Notes: a model not told the origin generated them from the sequence alone. Positions 52,449 to 63,183 are shown, counted from the stretch's first letter. The stretch: DNA of 64,000 nt from Pseudomonas sp. TH31 (GCF_016650815.1 NZ_JAEKEZ010000022.1:248001-312000); one strand, 5' to 3'. Translations and numbers: made by a program.

Positions 52449-53183
52449 TTAGTGCTGCAGAATCTTCTCGAGGAAGTGCTGCGCACGCTCGGAGCGGGCG
52501 CTGATGTCGCCGAAGAACTCCTCTTTCGGGCAGTCTTCGATGATCTTGCCCGCGTCCATGAAGATCACCCGGTCGGCCACTTTACGGGCGAAGCCCATTT
52601 CGTGGGTTACACACATCATGGTCATGCCTTCCTGGGCCAGTTGCACCATCACGTCGAGGACTTCGTTGACCATTTCCGGGTCGAGCGCCGAGGTCGGTTC
52701 GTCGAACAGCATGACGATCGGGTCCATGGCCAGCGCACGGGCAATCGCCACACGCTGTTGCTGGCCGCCGGAAAGTTGCCCCGGGTGCTTGTGAGCGTGG
52801 GCCGACAAGCCGACGCGTTCCAGCAATTGCAGGCCTTTGCTGGTGGCTTCTTCCTTGCTGCGGCCCAGTACCTTGATCTGCGCGATGGTCAGGTTTTCGG
52901 TGATGGTCAGGTGCGGGAACAGCTCGAAATGCTGGAACACCATGCCCACCCGCGACCGCAGTTTCGGCAGGTTGGTCTTCGGGTCGGCGATGGACGTGCC
53001 ATCGACGATCACGTCGCCTTTCTGGAACGGTTCGAGGGCGTTGACGCATTTGATCAGGGTCGATTTGCCTGAGCCCGACGGGCCACAGACCACAATCACT
53101 TCGCCTTTTTTGACCTCGGTGCTGCAATCAGTCAGTACCTGGAAGTCGCCATACCACTTGTTGATGTTCTTGATAGAGATCAT
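52449..53183 (-). CDS. aatP: ABC transporter ATPase for glutamate/aspartate
   Basis: A 244-residue ATPase of the polar amino acid type: Walker [11 protein letters not shown]-loop [11 protein letters not shown], signature LSGGQQQR, Walker [15 protein letters not shown], and the H-switch VTHEMGF. It energises the AatQM permeases with the AatJ binding protein. The start at 53183 overlaps the restored stop of the permease by ATGA. The frame is open upstream, but that part belongs to the permease. Confidence 0.93.
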   Translation of the reverse strand: MISIKNINKWYGDFQVLTDCSTEVKKGEVIVVCGPSGSGKSTLIKCVNALEPFQKGDVIVDGTSIADPKTNLPKLRSRVGMVFQHFELFPHLTITENLTIAQIKVLGRSKEEATSKGLQLLERVGLSAHAHKHPGQLSGGQQQRVAIARALAMDPIVMLFDEPTSALDPEMVNEVLDVMVQLAQEGMTMMCVTHEMGFARKVADRVIFMDAGKIIEDCPKEEFFGDISARSERAQHFLEKILQH

Positions 53184-53853
53184 ACGGCAAACCTTTTTGC
53201 AGACGCTTGACCAGCAGCGAGGCGGCAAAGCTGATTGTGAAGTACACGAGACCTGCGAAGATCAGGAACTCATTGGAGCGGCCGATGATGTCGCCACTGG
53301 CGCGCGAGGCATTGAGGAAGTCCACTAGGCCGACGGTGTAGACCAGCGAGGTGTCCTGAAACAGGATGATGCTTTGTTGCAGCAACAGCGGGGTCATCTT
53401 GCGGAATGCTTGCGGCAGGATGATCAACCGCATCATCTGCCCATAGCTCATGCCCAGCGCCTGGGCTGCGCCCATCTGGCCCTTGGGAATCGACTGCACG
53501 CCAGCGCGGACGATTTCGCAGAAGTACGCCGCTTCGAACATCATGAACGCCACGATGCACGAGGCGAACGCGCCGATCGGGGTATCTTCGCCGGTGATCC
53601 AGCGCAGCACGAACGGCACAGCCAGGTAGAACCAGGTGATGACCAGCAGCAGCGGGATCGAACGGAAGTAGTTCACGTAGGCGCCGGCAACGCGCGACAG
53701 CAGTTTGCTCGACGACAGGCGCATCAGCGCCAGGATCGTGCCGAGGATCAGCCCGCCGACGACGCCCAGCACCATCAGTTGCAGGGTCATGACCATGCCG
53801 TTCCACAGGCCGGGCAGGGAAGGAATAATGCCGCTGAAATCGAAATCCATCAT
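53180..53853 (-). CDS. aatM: ABC permease for glutamate/aspartate; apparent frameshift at the C-terminus
   Basis: The frame runs past the expected end into aatP. Adding one A to the T5/A5 run at 53194-53198 gives the C-terminus KRLQKRFAV and a stop that overlaps the aatP start by ATGA, for a length of 224 residues like GltK. Five helices; the permease loop reads [24 protein letters not shown], the EAA motif for the ATPase. It starts with MMDFDF next to aatQ, with a four-base overlap. Confidence 0.9.
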
Positions 53854-54596
53854 TTACCCCCTACGGAGATCAGGCCGGGTACGGCGACTTTCTTCTCGAC
53901 CAGGCGCATCAGCAGCATCAGGCTCATGTTCAGGGTGAAGTAGATCAGCGTGGCCAGGGTGAAGGCTTCGAACAGGTTGGCGGAGAACTCGGCGGTCTGT
54001 TTAGTCTGGGCGAGCAGTTCCATCAGGCCGATCAGCGAGGCCACGGACGAGTTCTTGAAGACGTTCAGAAATTCCGAGGTAAGCGGCGGAATGATGATGC
54101 GGTAGGCCTGGGGCAACAGCACATTCCAATAGATCTGCGGCAGCTTGAAGCCCATGGCACGCGCGGCGGATTCCTGGCCACGTGGCAACGCCTGAATGCC
54201 GGTGCGCACTTGTTCGCAAACGCGAGCAGCGGTGAACAGACCCAGGCACACGACAACGCTCAGGTAGGCCGAGGTGGTCGGGTTCAGGTCTTGCTTGTAC
54301 CAGTCCTGCAGGTTTTGCGGCAGCAGGTCGGGCACCAGGAAGTACCAGATGAACAGCTGAACCAGCAGTGGCACGTTACGAAAGAGTTCGACGTAGCAGG
54401 TCGCGATGCCCGATACGACGCGGTTCGGTACGGTGCGCATGACACCCAGGATCGAGCCCAGCAGCAGGGCAACAATCCAGGCCACGACGGCGATGGCGAT
54501 AGTCCAGCCCAAACCGGAGATGTACCAGTCGAGATAGGTCTCGCTGCCCACGCCGGTGGACTTGAAGAACACGCCCCAGTCCCAGTTGTAATTCAT
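53850..54596 (-). CDS. aatQ: ABC permease for glutamate/aspartate
   Basis: A 248-residue inner-membrane permease: GLGWTIAIAVVAWIVALLLGS (helix 1) and the EAA loop RVCEQVRTGIQALPRGQESA, RAMGFKLPQIY. It is homologous to GltJ. It overlaps aatM by ATGA (53850-53853). Upstream lies the 351-base gap with a large hairpin before aatJ, which is the usual place for reducing permease expression relative to the binding protein. Confidence 0.93.
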   Translation of the reverse strand: MNYNWDWGVFFKSTGVGSETYLDWYISGLGWTIAIAVVAWIVALLLGSILGVMRTVPNRVVSGIATCYVELFRNVPLLVQLFIWYFLVPDLLPQNLQDWYKQDLNPTTSAYLSVVVCLGLFTAARVCEQVRTGIQALPRGQESAARAMGFKLPQIYWNVLLPQAYRIIIPPLTSEFLNVFKNSSVASLIGLMELLAQTKQTAEFSANLFEAFTLATLIYFTLNMSLMLLMRLVEKKVAVPGLISVGGK

Positions 54597-54661
54597 TAGG
54601 GTCTCCCCCCGGATCGATCAATGTACAAGTGCCCGCCTGGGGAAACTCCGTTCCCGCCCAA

Positions 54662-54833
54662 CCTGGGTGGCCTGTGTGGTCAGTTCTGTCAGCTCAACTC
54701 TGGCCCCGCGGAAGTCCATCTCCTGCGTTGCTGTTCCTCGCCATAGCGGGCTATGACTCGTCACAGCGCCTTGGATATGAACTTCCGGCACCGAATTTGA
54801 GCTAACGAACTGACCGTACAGGCCACGGTCAGG
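54662..54833. repeat. 172-base imperfect palindrome between aatJ and aatQ
   Basis: The whole stretch folds on itself: CCTGGGTGGCCTGTGTGGTC (54662) pairs with the end, and GGTCAGTT and AGCTCAA, GGAAGTCCAT, GCTGT and CATAGC all have partners on the other arm, with a centre near CATAGCGGGCTATG. The arms are about 75% complementary by eye. In the aat transcript this would make a very long hairpin separating the binding-protein gene from the permease genes. The remaining bases of the 54597-54947 gap show no gene. Confidence 0.75.
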
Positions 54834-54947
54834 CACACACGATCGGCTCGACAACCACCGGTTCGAGTGTTTCCAGAAAATGCCAGCAGGGAGTGACAAA
54901 CCCCTGAAAGGGCAGGCGCCCTCTCAGGAGACAAGGTTAGTCAGAAA

Positions 54948-55862
54948 TCAGGATTTCTTGTCGTCAGCCGCTTTGTCGGTCGGGTTGGCGATCAGCTTCT
55001 TGAGCTCGTCGCTCATCGGGAAGTTCAGGTTCAGGCCTTTAGGCGGGATTGGCTGCATGAACCATTTTTCGTAGATCTTGTTGATCTCGCCCGACTTGTA
55101 GGTGGCAACGATCGCGTCGTCGACAGCCTTCTTGAACGGTTCGTCGCCCTTGCGGACCATACAGCCGTAGATTTCGTAGGACTGTGGCGTACCGGTAACG
55201 GCCCAATCATCGGCTTTCTTGGCCTTGGCGGCTTCACCGGCCAGCAAGGCGTCGTCCATCATGAAGGCAACAGCGCGCCCCGATTCCAGCATCTGGAAGG
55301 ACTCACCGTGGTCTTTGGCGGAGATGACGTTCATGCCCATCTGCTTGTCGGCGTTCATCGACTTGAGGATACGCTCGGACGTGGTGCCCGCGGTGGTCAC
55401 GACGTTCTTGCCCTTGAGGTCGGCGAAGTCCTTGTACACGGAGTCTTTCTTCGACAGCAGACGAGTGCCGATTTCGAAGATGCCGACGGAGAAGTCAACC
55501 TGCTGCTGACGCTCGACGTTGTTGGTGGTAGAGCCGCACTCGACGTCCACGGTGCCGTTTTGCACCAGCGGAATACGGGTTTGCGAGGTGATCAGGTTGT
55601 ATTTGACCTTGAGATCCGGCAGGTCGAGGTCTTTCTTGATGGCTTCGACGATTTTCAGCTGGATATCGTGGGAGTAACCGACAGGTTTGCCGGAAGCGTC
55701 CGCGATGTAGGAAAACGGAATGGAAGCGTCACGATGCCCGAGGGTGATGGTGCCGGACTCTTTGATCTTCTTCAGTGTGCCGGTGAGTTCGGCAGCGAAA
55801 ACTGGAGTGCTAATCAGAGCGGCAGCAATGGCTGCGCCCAGGATATGGGGAACGATGCGCAT
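54948..55862 (-). CDS. aatJ: Glutamate/aspartate periplasmic binding protein
   Basis: A 304-residue solute-binding protein of the GltI type with a signal peptide ending PVFAAE at about residue 24. It has ESGTITLGHRDASIPFSYI (ligand-binding lobe start), GYSHDIQLKIVEAI and VDVECGSTTNNVERQQQVDF. The ATG at 55862 is preceded by GAGGAAAATTTG, and the frame upstream is non-coding. A sigma-54 promoter lies about 120 bases upstream. It is the first gene of aatJQMP. Confidence 0.93.
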   Translation of the reverse strand: MRIVPHILGAAIAAALISTPVFAAELTGTLKKIKESGTITLGHRDASIPFSYIADASGKPVGYSHDIQLKIVEAIKKDLDLPDLKVKYNLITSQTRIPLVQNGTVDVECGSTTNNVERQQQVDFSVGIFEIGTRLLSKKDSVYKDFADLKGKNVVTTAGTTSERILKSMNADKQMGMNVISAKDHGESFQMLESGRAVAFMMDDALLAGEAAKAKKADDWAVTGTPQSYEIYGCMVRKGDEPFKKAVDDAIVATYKSGEINKIYEKWFMQPIPPKGLNLNFPMSDELKKLIANPTDKAADDKKS

Positions 55863-55978
55863 CAAATTTTCCTCGACATTGTTTTTTTTATGGGGCCAGT
55901 TTGTCGGCCCTTTTGTGCACCGAATGCCTGGATGCTCCTGAAGATTGGGCACGGCAGTACATTCGTCCCAGAGTGTAG

Positions 55979-55994
55979 AGCATGACTCGTGCCA
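55979..55994 (-). promoter_or_regulatory. Sigma-54 promoter of aatJQMP
   Basis: On the minus strand TGGCACGAGTCATGCT matches TGGCACG-N4-TTGCW with a single mismatch. The predicted transcription start is near 55969, giving a leader of about 107 bases. This agrees with control by the NtrC-type AauR. Confidence 0.8.
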
Positions 55995-56070
55995 GGCCAG
56001 GTGATGTGGAACAAGATATTGATTTATAAAGGGATTAAATATTTATGGCGCTGAAAATACCGCTTGAATA

Positions 56071-56115
56071 TCCGGTAAACCGAATTGATTGACAGGTCGC
56101 GTTCGGAAAACCGAA
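56071..56115. promoter_or_regulatory. Two AauR-type upstream activating sites
   Basis: TTCGGAAAACCGAA (56102-56115) is a perfect TTCGG-N4-CCGAA palindrome and TCCGGTAAACCGAA (56071-56084) is a one-mismatch copy; the centres are 31 bases (about three helix turns) apart. Both lie 77-136 bases upstream of the sigma-54 promoter, a standard distance for an enhancer-binding protein. I recall this pattern as the described AauR motif. Confidence 0.75.
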
Positions 56116-56126
56116 TACGCCGAACT

Positions 56127-56219
56127 CTGTAGGAGCAAGGCTTGCCCGCGATGGTGTCCTCACAGAATGAATTGTTGCGACTGATACGCCGCCATCGCGG
56201 GCAAGCCTTGCTCCTACAG
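56127..56219. repeat. REP-like palindrome doublet
   Basis: CTGTAGGAGCAAGGCTTGCC at 56127 is mirrored by the sequence ending with GCTCCTACAG at 56219. It lies between the aat control region and the end of glpD; the 55863-56295 gap holds the promoter, the two operators, this repeat and the glpD terminator. Confidence 0.87.
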
Positions 56220-56240
56220 GGGGTGGTGTATGAAGAACGC

Positions 56241-56274
56241 AAAAAGCCCCTGAATCGTCAGATTCAGGGGCTTT
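56241..56274 (-). terminator. Rho-independent terminator of glpD
   Basis: The stem AAAGCCCCTGAATC (56243-56256) pairs with GATTCAGGGGCTTT (56261-56274). On the minus strand it is followed by a run of five T, 21 bases after the glpD stop codon. Confidence 0.92.
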
Positions 56275-56295
56275 GCGTTTAACCGGTTTTCCCGA

Positions 56296-57834
56296 TCAGG
56301 CCGCTTCGATCTTGCTGCGGTTCTGCTCGACCTTGCTCAGGTAATCCGCCAGCTTCTTCTGTTCTGCCACAGTGGTGAACAACCCCAGCTTGCTTCGACG
56401 CCACAGAATGTCGTGAGCGGTGGTGGCCCACTCTTCGCTGCACAGGTAATCGACTTCGCGGGTGTAGAGACCGCCGCCGATGTGTTCACCCAGGTCGCTG
56501 AGGCTCTGCACGCCTTCGAGCATGCGCCAGGTGCGGCTGCCGTAGCTGGTGGCCCAGCGGCGGGCGATTTCGGTGGGTACCCAGTCGAACGTGTCGCGGA
56601 TCCGTGCGCTCAAGGCTTGCGGGGTGGTCATGTCTTCGCCGCCAGGCAGGGTGGCCGTGGCGGTCCAGCTTGGCTTGATCTGCGAGAAGTACGGCGCCAG
56701 TTGGGCCAGTGCCGACTCGGCCAGTTTGCGATAGGTGGTCAGCTTGCCGCCGAACACCGACAGCAACGGGGCTTCTTCGCCACTGCCCGACAATGCCAGG
56801 GTGTAGTCGCGGGTCACGGCCGATGGATTGTCGGATTCGTCATTGCACAGCGGACGCACGCCGGAATAGCTGTGCTGGATGTCGTCGCGGCTGAGTTGCT
56901 TTTTAAAGTGGGCGTTGACCACTTTGAGCAGATAATCGGTTTCGCCTTCGGTGATTGCCACGGCAGCCGGGTCGCCGGTGTACTCGCGGTCGGTGGTGCC
57001 GATCAGGGTGAAGTGGTTCAGGTACGGAATGGTGAACACGATGCGCTGATCTTCGTTTTGCAGAATGTGCGCGTGTTCGCCTTCGTACAGTTTTGGCACG
57101 ATCAGGTGGCTGCCCTGGATCAGGCGGATGCCGTACGGCGAATCCATCTTCAGGTCGTCACGAATGAACTTGGCGACCCACGGGCCGGCGGCGTTCACCA
57201 GCGCCTTGGCGCGGATCGAAAACAGGCTGCCATCGGCACGTTCCAGGTTCAGGTGCCACAGGCCCTTGGCGCGACGGGCGCTGACGCAACGGGTCTGGGT
57301 GTGAACGTGGGCGCCTTTCTCGCGAGCGGCCATGGCGTTCAGGACCACCAGGCGGGCATCGTCGACCCAACAATCGGAGTATTCGAAGCCTTTGGTGATT
57401 TCGCTTTTCAGCGGGCTGTCCGGACCGAACTTCAGGCTTTTCGAGCCTTCCAGTTTTTCCCGCTTGCCCAAGTGATCATAAAGGAACAGGCCGGCGCGGA
57501 TCATCCACGCCGGGCGCAGGTGCGGGCGGTGTGGCAGCACGAAGCGCATCTGCTTGACGATATGCGGGGCCTTGGCCAACAGCACTTCGCGCTCGGCCAG
57601 CGCTTCGCGCACCAGACGGAATTCGTAATGTTCGAGGTAGCGCAGGCCGCCGTGGATCAGCTTGCTGCTGGCGGACGAGGTGTGGCTGGCCAGATCGTCC
57701 TTTTCACAAAGGAACACCGAAAGACCGCGACCGGCGGCATCCGCTGCAATCCCCACACCATTGATCCCACCACCGATGACGGCGATATCGTAGACCTCGG
57801 CGAGAGGGGGCGTAGGCAAGGTAGAAGTGGGCAT
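56296..57834 (-). CDS. glpD: Aerobic glycerol-3-phosphate dehydrogenase
   Basis: A 512-residue FAD-dependent membrane-associated enzyme oxidising glycerol-3-phosphate to dihydroxyacetone phosphate and passing electrons to quinone. The FAD motif is DIAVIGGGINGVGIAADAAG, then SSASSKLIHGGLRYLEHYEF and FGGKLTTYRKLAE. The ATG at 57834 gives the usual length; the upstream frame is open but non-coding. GlpR operator-like sites lie 30-150 bases upstream and a clean terminator follows. Confidence 0.94.
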   Translation of the reverse strand: MPTSTLPTPPLAEVYDIAVIGGGINGVGIAADAAGRGLSVFLCEKDDLASHTSSASSKLIHGGLRYLEHYEFRLVREALAEREVLLAKAPHIVKQMRFVLPHRPHLRPAWMIRAGLFLYDHLGKREKLEGSKSLKFGPDSPLKSEITKGFEYSDCWVDDARLVVLNAMAAREKGAHVHTQTRCVSARRAKGLWHLNLERADGSLFSIRAKALVNAAGPWVAKFIRDDLKMDSPYGIRLIQGSHLIVPKLYEGEHAHILQNEDQRIVFTIPYLNHFTLIGTTDREYTGDPAAVAITEGETDYLLKVVNAHFKKQLSRDDIQHSYSGVRPLCNDESDNPSAVTRDYTLALSGSGEEAPLLSVFGGKLTTYRKLAESALAQLAPYFSQIKPSWTATATLPGGEDMTTPQALSARIRDTFDWVPTEIARRWATSYGSRTWRMLEGVQSLSDLGEHIGGGLYTREVDYLCSEEWATTAHDILWRRSKLGLFTTVAEQKKLADYLSKVEQNRSKIEAA

Positions 57835-57864
57835 CGGCTGGCCTCGGGCTTTTATGATTTTCGA

Positions 57865-57986
57865 TATTTGAATTCGAACATTAATGTTCATTTGCGAAAA
57901 TGGTAGCCCATAAAGCCGCTCACAGCTAGTCAACTTCGATTGAAAATACTGATCGAAGGGCCATTAAAGGAAAATTTACGAACATT
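57865..57986. promoter_or_regulatory. GlpR operator cluster of glpD
   Basis: AATGTTCATTTGCGAAAATG (57883-57902) fits the GlpR consensus WATKTTCGWTAWCGAACATW with few mismatches. It overlaps a second site in 57865-57884 with the half-site CGAACATT (57875-57882). A third copy of CGAACATT lies at 57979-57986. GAACATTAATGTTC (57876-57889) is also a perfect palindrome. The location before glpD suits GlpR repression relieved by glycerol-3-phosphate. Confidence 0.65.
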
Positions 57987-57993
57987 AAAAGCA

Positions 57994-58065
57994 AAAGATC
58001 GCAGCCTTCGGCAGCTCCTACAGGATTGAGTGAACCTGTAGGAGCTGCCGAAGGCTGCGATCTTT
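57994..58065. repeat. REP-like palindrome (GATCGCAGCCTTCGGCAG type)
   Basis: AAAGATCGCAGCCTTCGGCA at 57994 is mirrored exactly by the sequence ending at 58065, with a short loop around GATTGAGTGAA. It lies 14 bases from the glpR stop codon and may terminate glpR on the minus strand. Confidence 0.9.
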
Positions 58066-58079
58066 AGAGGCTGAAAGCC

Positions 58080-58835
58080 TTAAACGACCTCGAGCCGAAT
58101 CTTGTGCTGACTCAACAGCTGCGCCAGCGCCGGCACGGGCTGCTGATCGGTGACCAGGCAATCAATCAGGCTGATCGGACCCAGTCGAATCATGGCGTTG
58201 CGCCCGAATTTGCTGGAGTCCGCTGCCAGAATCACTTTCCGGGCGTTGGCGATGATCGCTTGGGACACCCGGACTTCCTGGTAATCGAAGTCCAGCAGGC
58301 TGCCGTCTTCGTCGATACCACTGATGCCGACGAGGGCGAAATCAACCTTGAACTGGTTAATGAAATCGACACTCGCCTGACCCACCACGCCGCCGTCACG
58401 CCGCACATTACCGCCGGTCAGCAGGACATCGAAATCGTCCTTGGCACTGAGCATTGAGGCGACGTGCAGGTTGTTGGTGATGATTTTCAGGTGATTGTGG
58501 TTGAGCAGTGCCCGGGCAATCGATTCGGTGGTGGTACCGATATTGATGAACAGCGAGGCGTGATCGGGGATCTGGGCCGCAATGGCTTCGCCGATACGCT
58601 GCTTTTCATCGCGCATCTGGTCGGCACGCATGGCGTAGGCGGTGTTTTCGACACTGGAGTCGTAGGCTGCGCCGCCGTGGTAGCGACGCAACAAATTGGC
58701 TTCCGCGAGCTGATTGATATCGCGGCGAATGGTTTGCGGTGTAACGACGAACAGCGTAGCCATTTCCTCGATGCTGACATAGCCGCGTTCGCGGACCAGT
58801 TCGAGGATTTGCTGCTGACGGGGAGGCAGATTCAT
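58080..58835 (-). CDS. glpR: DeoR-family repressor of glycerol metabolism
   Basis: A 251-residue regulator. The N-terminal helix-turn-helix is [20 protein letters not shown] plus [20 protein letters not shown], and the sugar-phosphate-binding domain includes [16 protein letters not shown] and [20 protein letters not shown]. It should bind glycerol-3-phosphate and control glpD, glpK and glpF. AAAGGAAG precedes the ATG. It lies between glpD and glpK on the same strand. Confidence 0.92.
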   Translation of the reverse strand: MNLPPRQQQILELVRERGYVSIEEMATLFVVTPQTIRRDINQLAEANLLRRYHGGAAYDSSVENTAYAMRADQMRDEKQRIGEAIAAQIPDHASLFINIGTTTESIARALLNHNHLKIITNNLHVASMLSAKDDFDVLLTGGNVRRDGGVVGQASVDFINQFKVDFALVGISGIDEDGSLLDFDYQEVRVSQAIIANARKVILAADSSKFGRNAMIRLGPISLIDCLVTDQQPVPALAQLLSQHKIRLEVV

Positions 58836-58920
58836 GGGGCTTCCTTTGGGCTGCCGTGCAAAATTTGCCCATGATGCCGCAGGAATCTGCTCCCTACCAG
58901 TTACATACCGATACGAGTAC

Positions 58921-60468
<1,548 letters not shown>

Positions 60469-60510
60469 TCAGGCGCACGATCAAATGGGCAGGATCGCGC
60501 GCCAACGGTA

Positions 60511-61362
60511 TCAAGAGGTTCTTGGTTTGCCGTCAATGGCCGGTGTTGCGTCCTTTGTAGCAGGTTCGGGAGCCGGCAGATGACGGGCAATCAGCCCGCG
60601 ATAGCCGGCCGCACCGAGGCAGGCACCGACAATCGGTGCAAAAATCGGAATCAGGAAGTACGGGATATCGCGTGCGCCGGTGAAGGAAACTTCGCCCCAG
60701 CCTGCGAAGAACGTCATTAGCTTGGGACCGAAATCACGTGCCGGGTTCATCGCGAAACCGGTGAGCGGGCCCATCGAGCTACCAATCACCGCAATCAGCA
60801 GGCCGATCAGCAGCGGCGCCAGCGGACCCTTTGGCAAGCCGTTGTTGTCGTCGGTCAGGGACATGATCACGCCCATCAGGATGGCGGTGATGATCATTTC
60901 AACCAGGAACGCCTGGGCAGTGGACAGGGCCGGGTTCGGGAAAGTGGAGAACACCGACGCCAACTCAAGGCTTGCTTGAGTGCCACGCACCATGTGGTGA
61001 GTTTGTTCGTAATCGAGGAATAGATTGCTGTAGAGCGTGTAGACCAACAGCGCGCCGCAGAATGCACCGGCGATTTGGGACAGGATGTAGAAGGGCAGTT
61101 TGCGCTTTTCGAAGTCAGCGAAAATGCTCAGGGCGATACTGACTGCAGGATTGAGGTGAGCCCCGGAAACCCCGGCGGTCAGGTAGATCGCCATGCTGAC
61201 GCCTACGCCCCAAATGATGCTGATTTCCCATAGACCAAAACTGGCACCCGCGACCTTGAGCGCGGCAACGCAACCCGTACCAAAAAAGATCAATAGCGCA
61301 GTACCCAGGAACTCGGCCATGCATTGGCTCGAGAGCGACGGTTGTTTCAAAGCAGTTGTCAT
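60511..61362 (-). CDS. glpF: Glycerol facilitator (aquaglyceroporin)
   Basis: A 283-residue six-helix aquaporin with two NPA boxes, HLNPAVSIAL and AMNPARDFGP, and the aquaglyceroporin Asp after the second (NPARD). AGGT lies ahead of MTTALKQ, making 61362 the better start than 61374. The C-terminal tail of about 30 residues is cytoplasmic. It is the first gene of glpF-glpK and feeds glycerol to the kinase. Confidence 0.93.
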   Translation of the reverse strand: MTTALKQPSLSSQCMAEFLGTALLIFFGTGCVAALKVAGASFGLWEISIIWGVGVSMAIYLTAGVSGAHLNPAVSIALSIFADFEKRKLPFYILSQIAGAFCGALLVYTLYSNLFLDYEQTHHMVRGTQASLELASVFSTFPNPALSTAQAFLVEMIITAILMGVIMSLTDDNNGLPKGPLAPLLIGLLIAVIGSSMGPLTGFAMNPARDFGPKLMTFFAGWGEVSFTGARDIPYFLIPIFAPIVGACLGAAGYRGLIARHLPAPEPATKDATPAIDGKPRTS

Positions 61363-61490
61363 CGAAAACCTCATTTTTTTGTTGTTGTCTGGCGCTTTAT
61401 CATCTTGGTCAAAGCGCGATTTTCACCGAGGCAGGATCCCCATCCTGATCTTGGTTTACTGCCGAGTACTACGTCGGGATCATTCCTGCC

Positions 61491-61510
61491 GTATTCGCAT
61501 TCGAAAAAAT
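61491..61510. promoter_or_regulatory. Possible GlpR operator upstream of glpF
   Basis: GTATTCGCATTCGAAAAAAT is a loose GlpR-like site with TTCG and CGAA halves. It lies 129 bases upstream of the glpF start in the 372-base gap 61363-61734, which holds no gene and should also contain the glpFK and ybaK promoters. Confidence 0.4.
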
Positions 61511-61734
61511 ATAGACAAGAAACGCTGCTGTCAAAGGTCGAAAGTGAACCATCAGTCATATTTAAGTTATTCGTCGGATCAATGATCGTGTGGATCACTG
61601 ATTGAAGGGCTTGCGACCTAATGGAAACGGGCGGTTCCAAGCCTTGGAAACAGTGCCGTAATAGAGCCTTCTGTTGATCAATGATCTAGAATCCCGAGCA
61701 GTATTTTTCTTCTGTTGCCGAGCCCGGAGATGCC

Positions 61735-62204
61735 ATGACCCCCGCATTGGATTTGTTGAAAAAAGTTCGTGCCGAACATCGCGTGCACAGTTACGAACAT
61801 GATCCGAAGGCAGCGTCCTACGGCCTGGAAGCCGCGGAAAAGCTGGGTTTGGATCCAGCCCAAGTGTTCAAGACCTTGCTGGCGGCCAGTGAAAAAGGCG
61901 AATTACTGGTGGCGGTGGTACCGGTCGTCGGAAGTCTGGATTTGAAGCACCTGGCACACGCGGCCGGGGTGAAAAAGTCGAAATGGCCGACCCGGCGGCG
62001 GCACAACGGGCGACGGGTTATCTGTTGGGCGGCATCAGTCCGCTGGGGCAGAAGAAGCGACTGCGCACCTTTATCGATAATTCGGCTCAACCCTTTGCCA
62101 GTATTTTTGTCAGCGCCGGGCGACGTGGTCTTGAAGTCGAATTGGCGCCCGCGGTCCTGGCCGAGCACACCCAGGCGAAGTTCGCCGATATCGGTCGGGT
62201 TTGA
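61735..62204 (+). CDS. ybaK: YbaK/EbsC-type Cys-tRNA(Pro) deacylase; apparent frameshift
   Basis: Adding one A to the A5 run at 61972-61976 gives 156 residues, the normal YbaK length. It hydrolyses mischarged Cys-tRNA(Pro). Seen: [40 protein letters not shown], then after the join [39 protein letters not shown] and [13 protein letters not shown]. The Lys in FKTL is the key residue of the family. It is followed by the PhzF gene 93 bases downstream. Confidence 0.9.
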
Positions 62205-62297
62205 GTCGACGCTGTATGGTGCACATTTGCCTGGTCTGTCACTGGCGCCTGTTGAGCGCCGGCTTCATGCTCGGTGGCCAGACTTGGGAGGTAAGTT

Positions 62298-63080
62298 ATG
62301 CAGCTTGAATTTCATCAGGTCGACGCGTTCAGTGATCGGCCGTTCAGTGGCAACCCGGCGATGGTCTATCGCCTCGATGCCTGGCTCGCCGATGAGCTGA
62401 TGCAGAAAATCGCCGCCGAGCACAACCTCGCCGAAACCGCCTTCGTGGTACGTGAAGGCCTGGTCTGGCATATCCGCTGGTTTACCCCGGCCATCGAAGT
62501 GCCGCTGTGCGGGCATGCGACCCTGGCCAGTGCGTTCGTGCTGTTTGATATCTATAAAGAACCGGCCAAACGCCTGGACTTCATCTGCAAGTCCGGCCCG
62601 TTGAGTGTCAGTCGCGAAGGCGAGCAGTTGTGGTTGGACTTCCCGGCGAGAGTGCCGACGGAAGTTGGCGTGACCCTGGACGTCGAGCGTGCGCTGGGTG
62701 TGGAGGCGGTGGATGTGCTGGGTTCGAATGAGCTGTTGGTGGTGCTGGAATCCGAGCAGGCCGTACTTGATTGCAAGCCAGACATGACGGCTCTGGCAAA
62801 ACTGCCATGGCCCGGTGCAATCGTCACCGCCAGGGGAGGCAAGCATGACTTCGTGTCCCGGTACTTCGCGCCGGCAATCGGCATCAATGAAGACCCTGTG
62901 ACCGGTTCAACCCATTGCAGTTTGATTCCGTACTGGTCGAAGCGCTTGGGCAAGTCGAGTCTGACGGCGTATCAGTGCTCGGCACGCGGCGGGGAGTTGT
63001 TTTGTCGGCTGGAAGGGGATCGGGTGAAGATTGGGGGGAATGCGACGCTGGTGGCAAGCGGAACATTGATGTTGGGTTGA
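62298..63080 (+). CDS. PhzF-family isomerase
   Basis: A 260-residue protein with the PhzF diaminopimelate-epimerase fold. QVDAFSDRPFSGNPAMVYRL opens it, with the active Glu in HNLAETAFVV, the strand PLCGHATLASAFVLF, and GINEDPVTGSTHCSLIPYW in the second half. GGGAGGT precedes the ATG. Stand-alone PhzF homologues are common in Pseudomonas without phenazine genes; the substrate is unknown. Confidence 0.88.
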   Translation: MQLEFHQVDAFSDRPFSGNPAMVYRLDAWLADELMQKIAAEHNLAETAFVVREGLVWHIRWFTPAIEVPLCGHATLASAFVLFDIYKEPAKRLDFICKSGPLSVSREGEQLWLDFPARVPTEVGVTLDVERALGVEAVDVLGSNELLVVLESEQAVLDCKPDMTALAKLPWPGAIVTARGGKHDFVSRYFAPAIGINEDPVTGSTHCSLIPYWSKRLGKSSLTAYQCSARGGELFCRLEGDRVKIGGNATLVASGTLMLG

Positions 63081-63081
63081 T

Positions 63082-63175
63082 CTTGTAGGAGCAAGGCTTG
63101 CCCGCGATTGGCCTAATGCGGTGTGTCAGTCACACCGCATTATCGTTCATCGCGAGCAAGCCTTGCTCCTACAAG
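63082..63175. repeat. REP-like palindrome doublet
   Basis: CTTGTAGGAGCAAGGCTTGC at 63082 and its complement ending with GCTCCTACAAG at 63175, inner parts slightly diverged (CCCGCGAT versus ATCGCGAG). It lies between convergent genes. Confidence 0.85.
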
Positions 63176-63183
63176 TTCAGGTG

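Noticed and set aside
53128..53182. Permease aatM extending 53 bases into aatP
   Set aside because: The extra C-terminus is out of family; one added A gives the usual KRLQKRFAV end and an ATGA overlap with aatP.
62298..63080. Phenazine biosynthesis locus
   Set aside because: Only a lone PhzF homologue is present, with no phzA-E or phzG nearby. Such stand-alone homologues are common.
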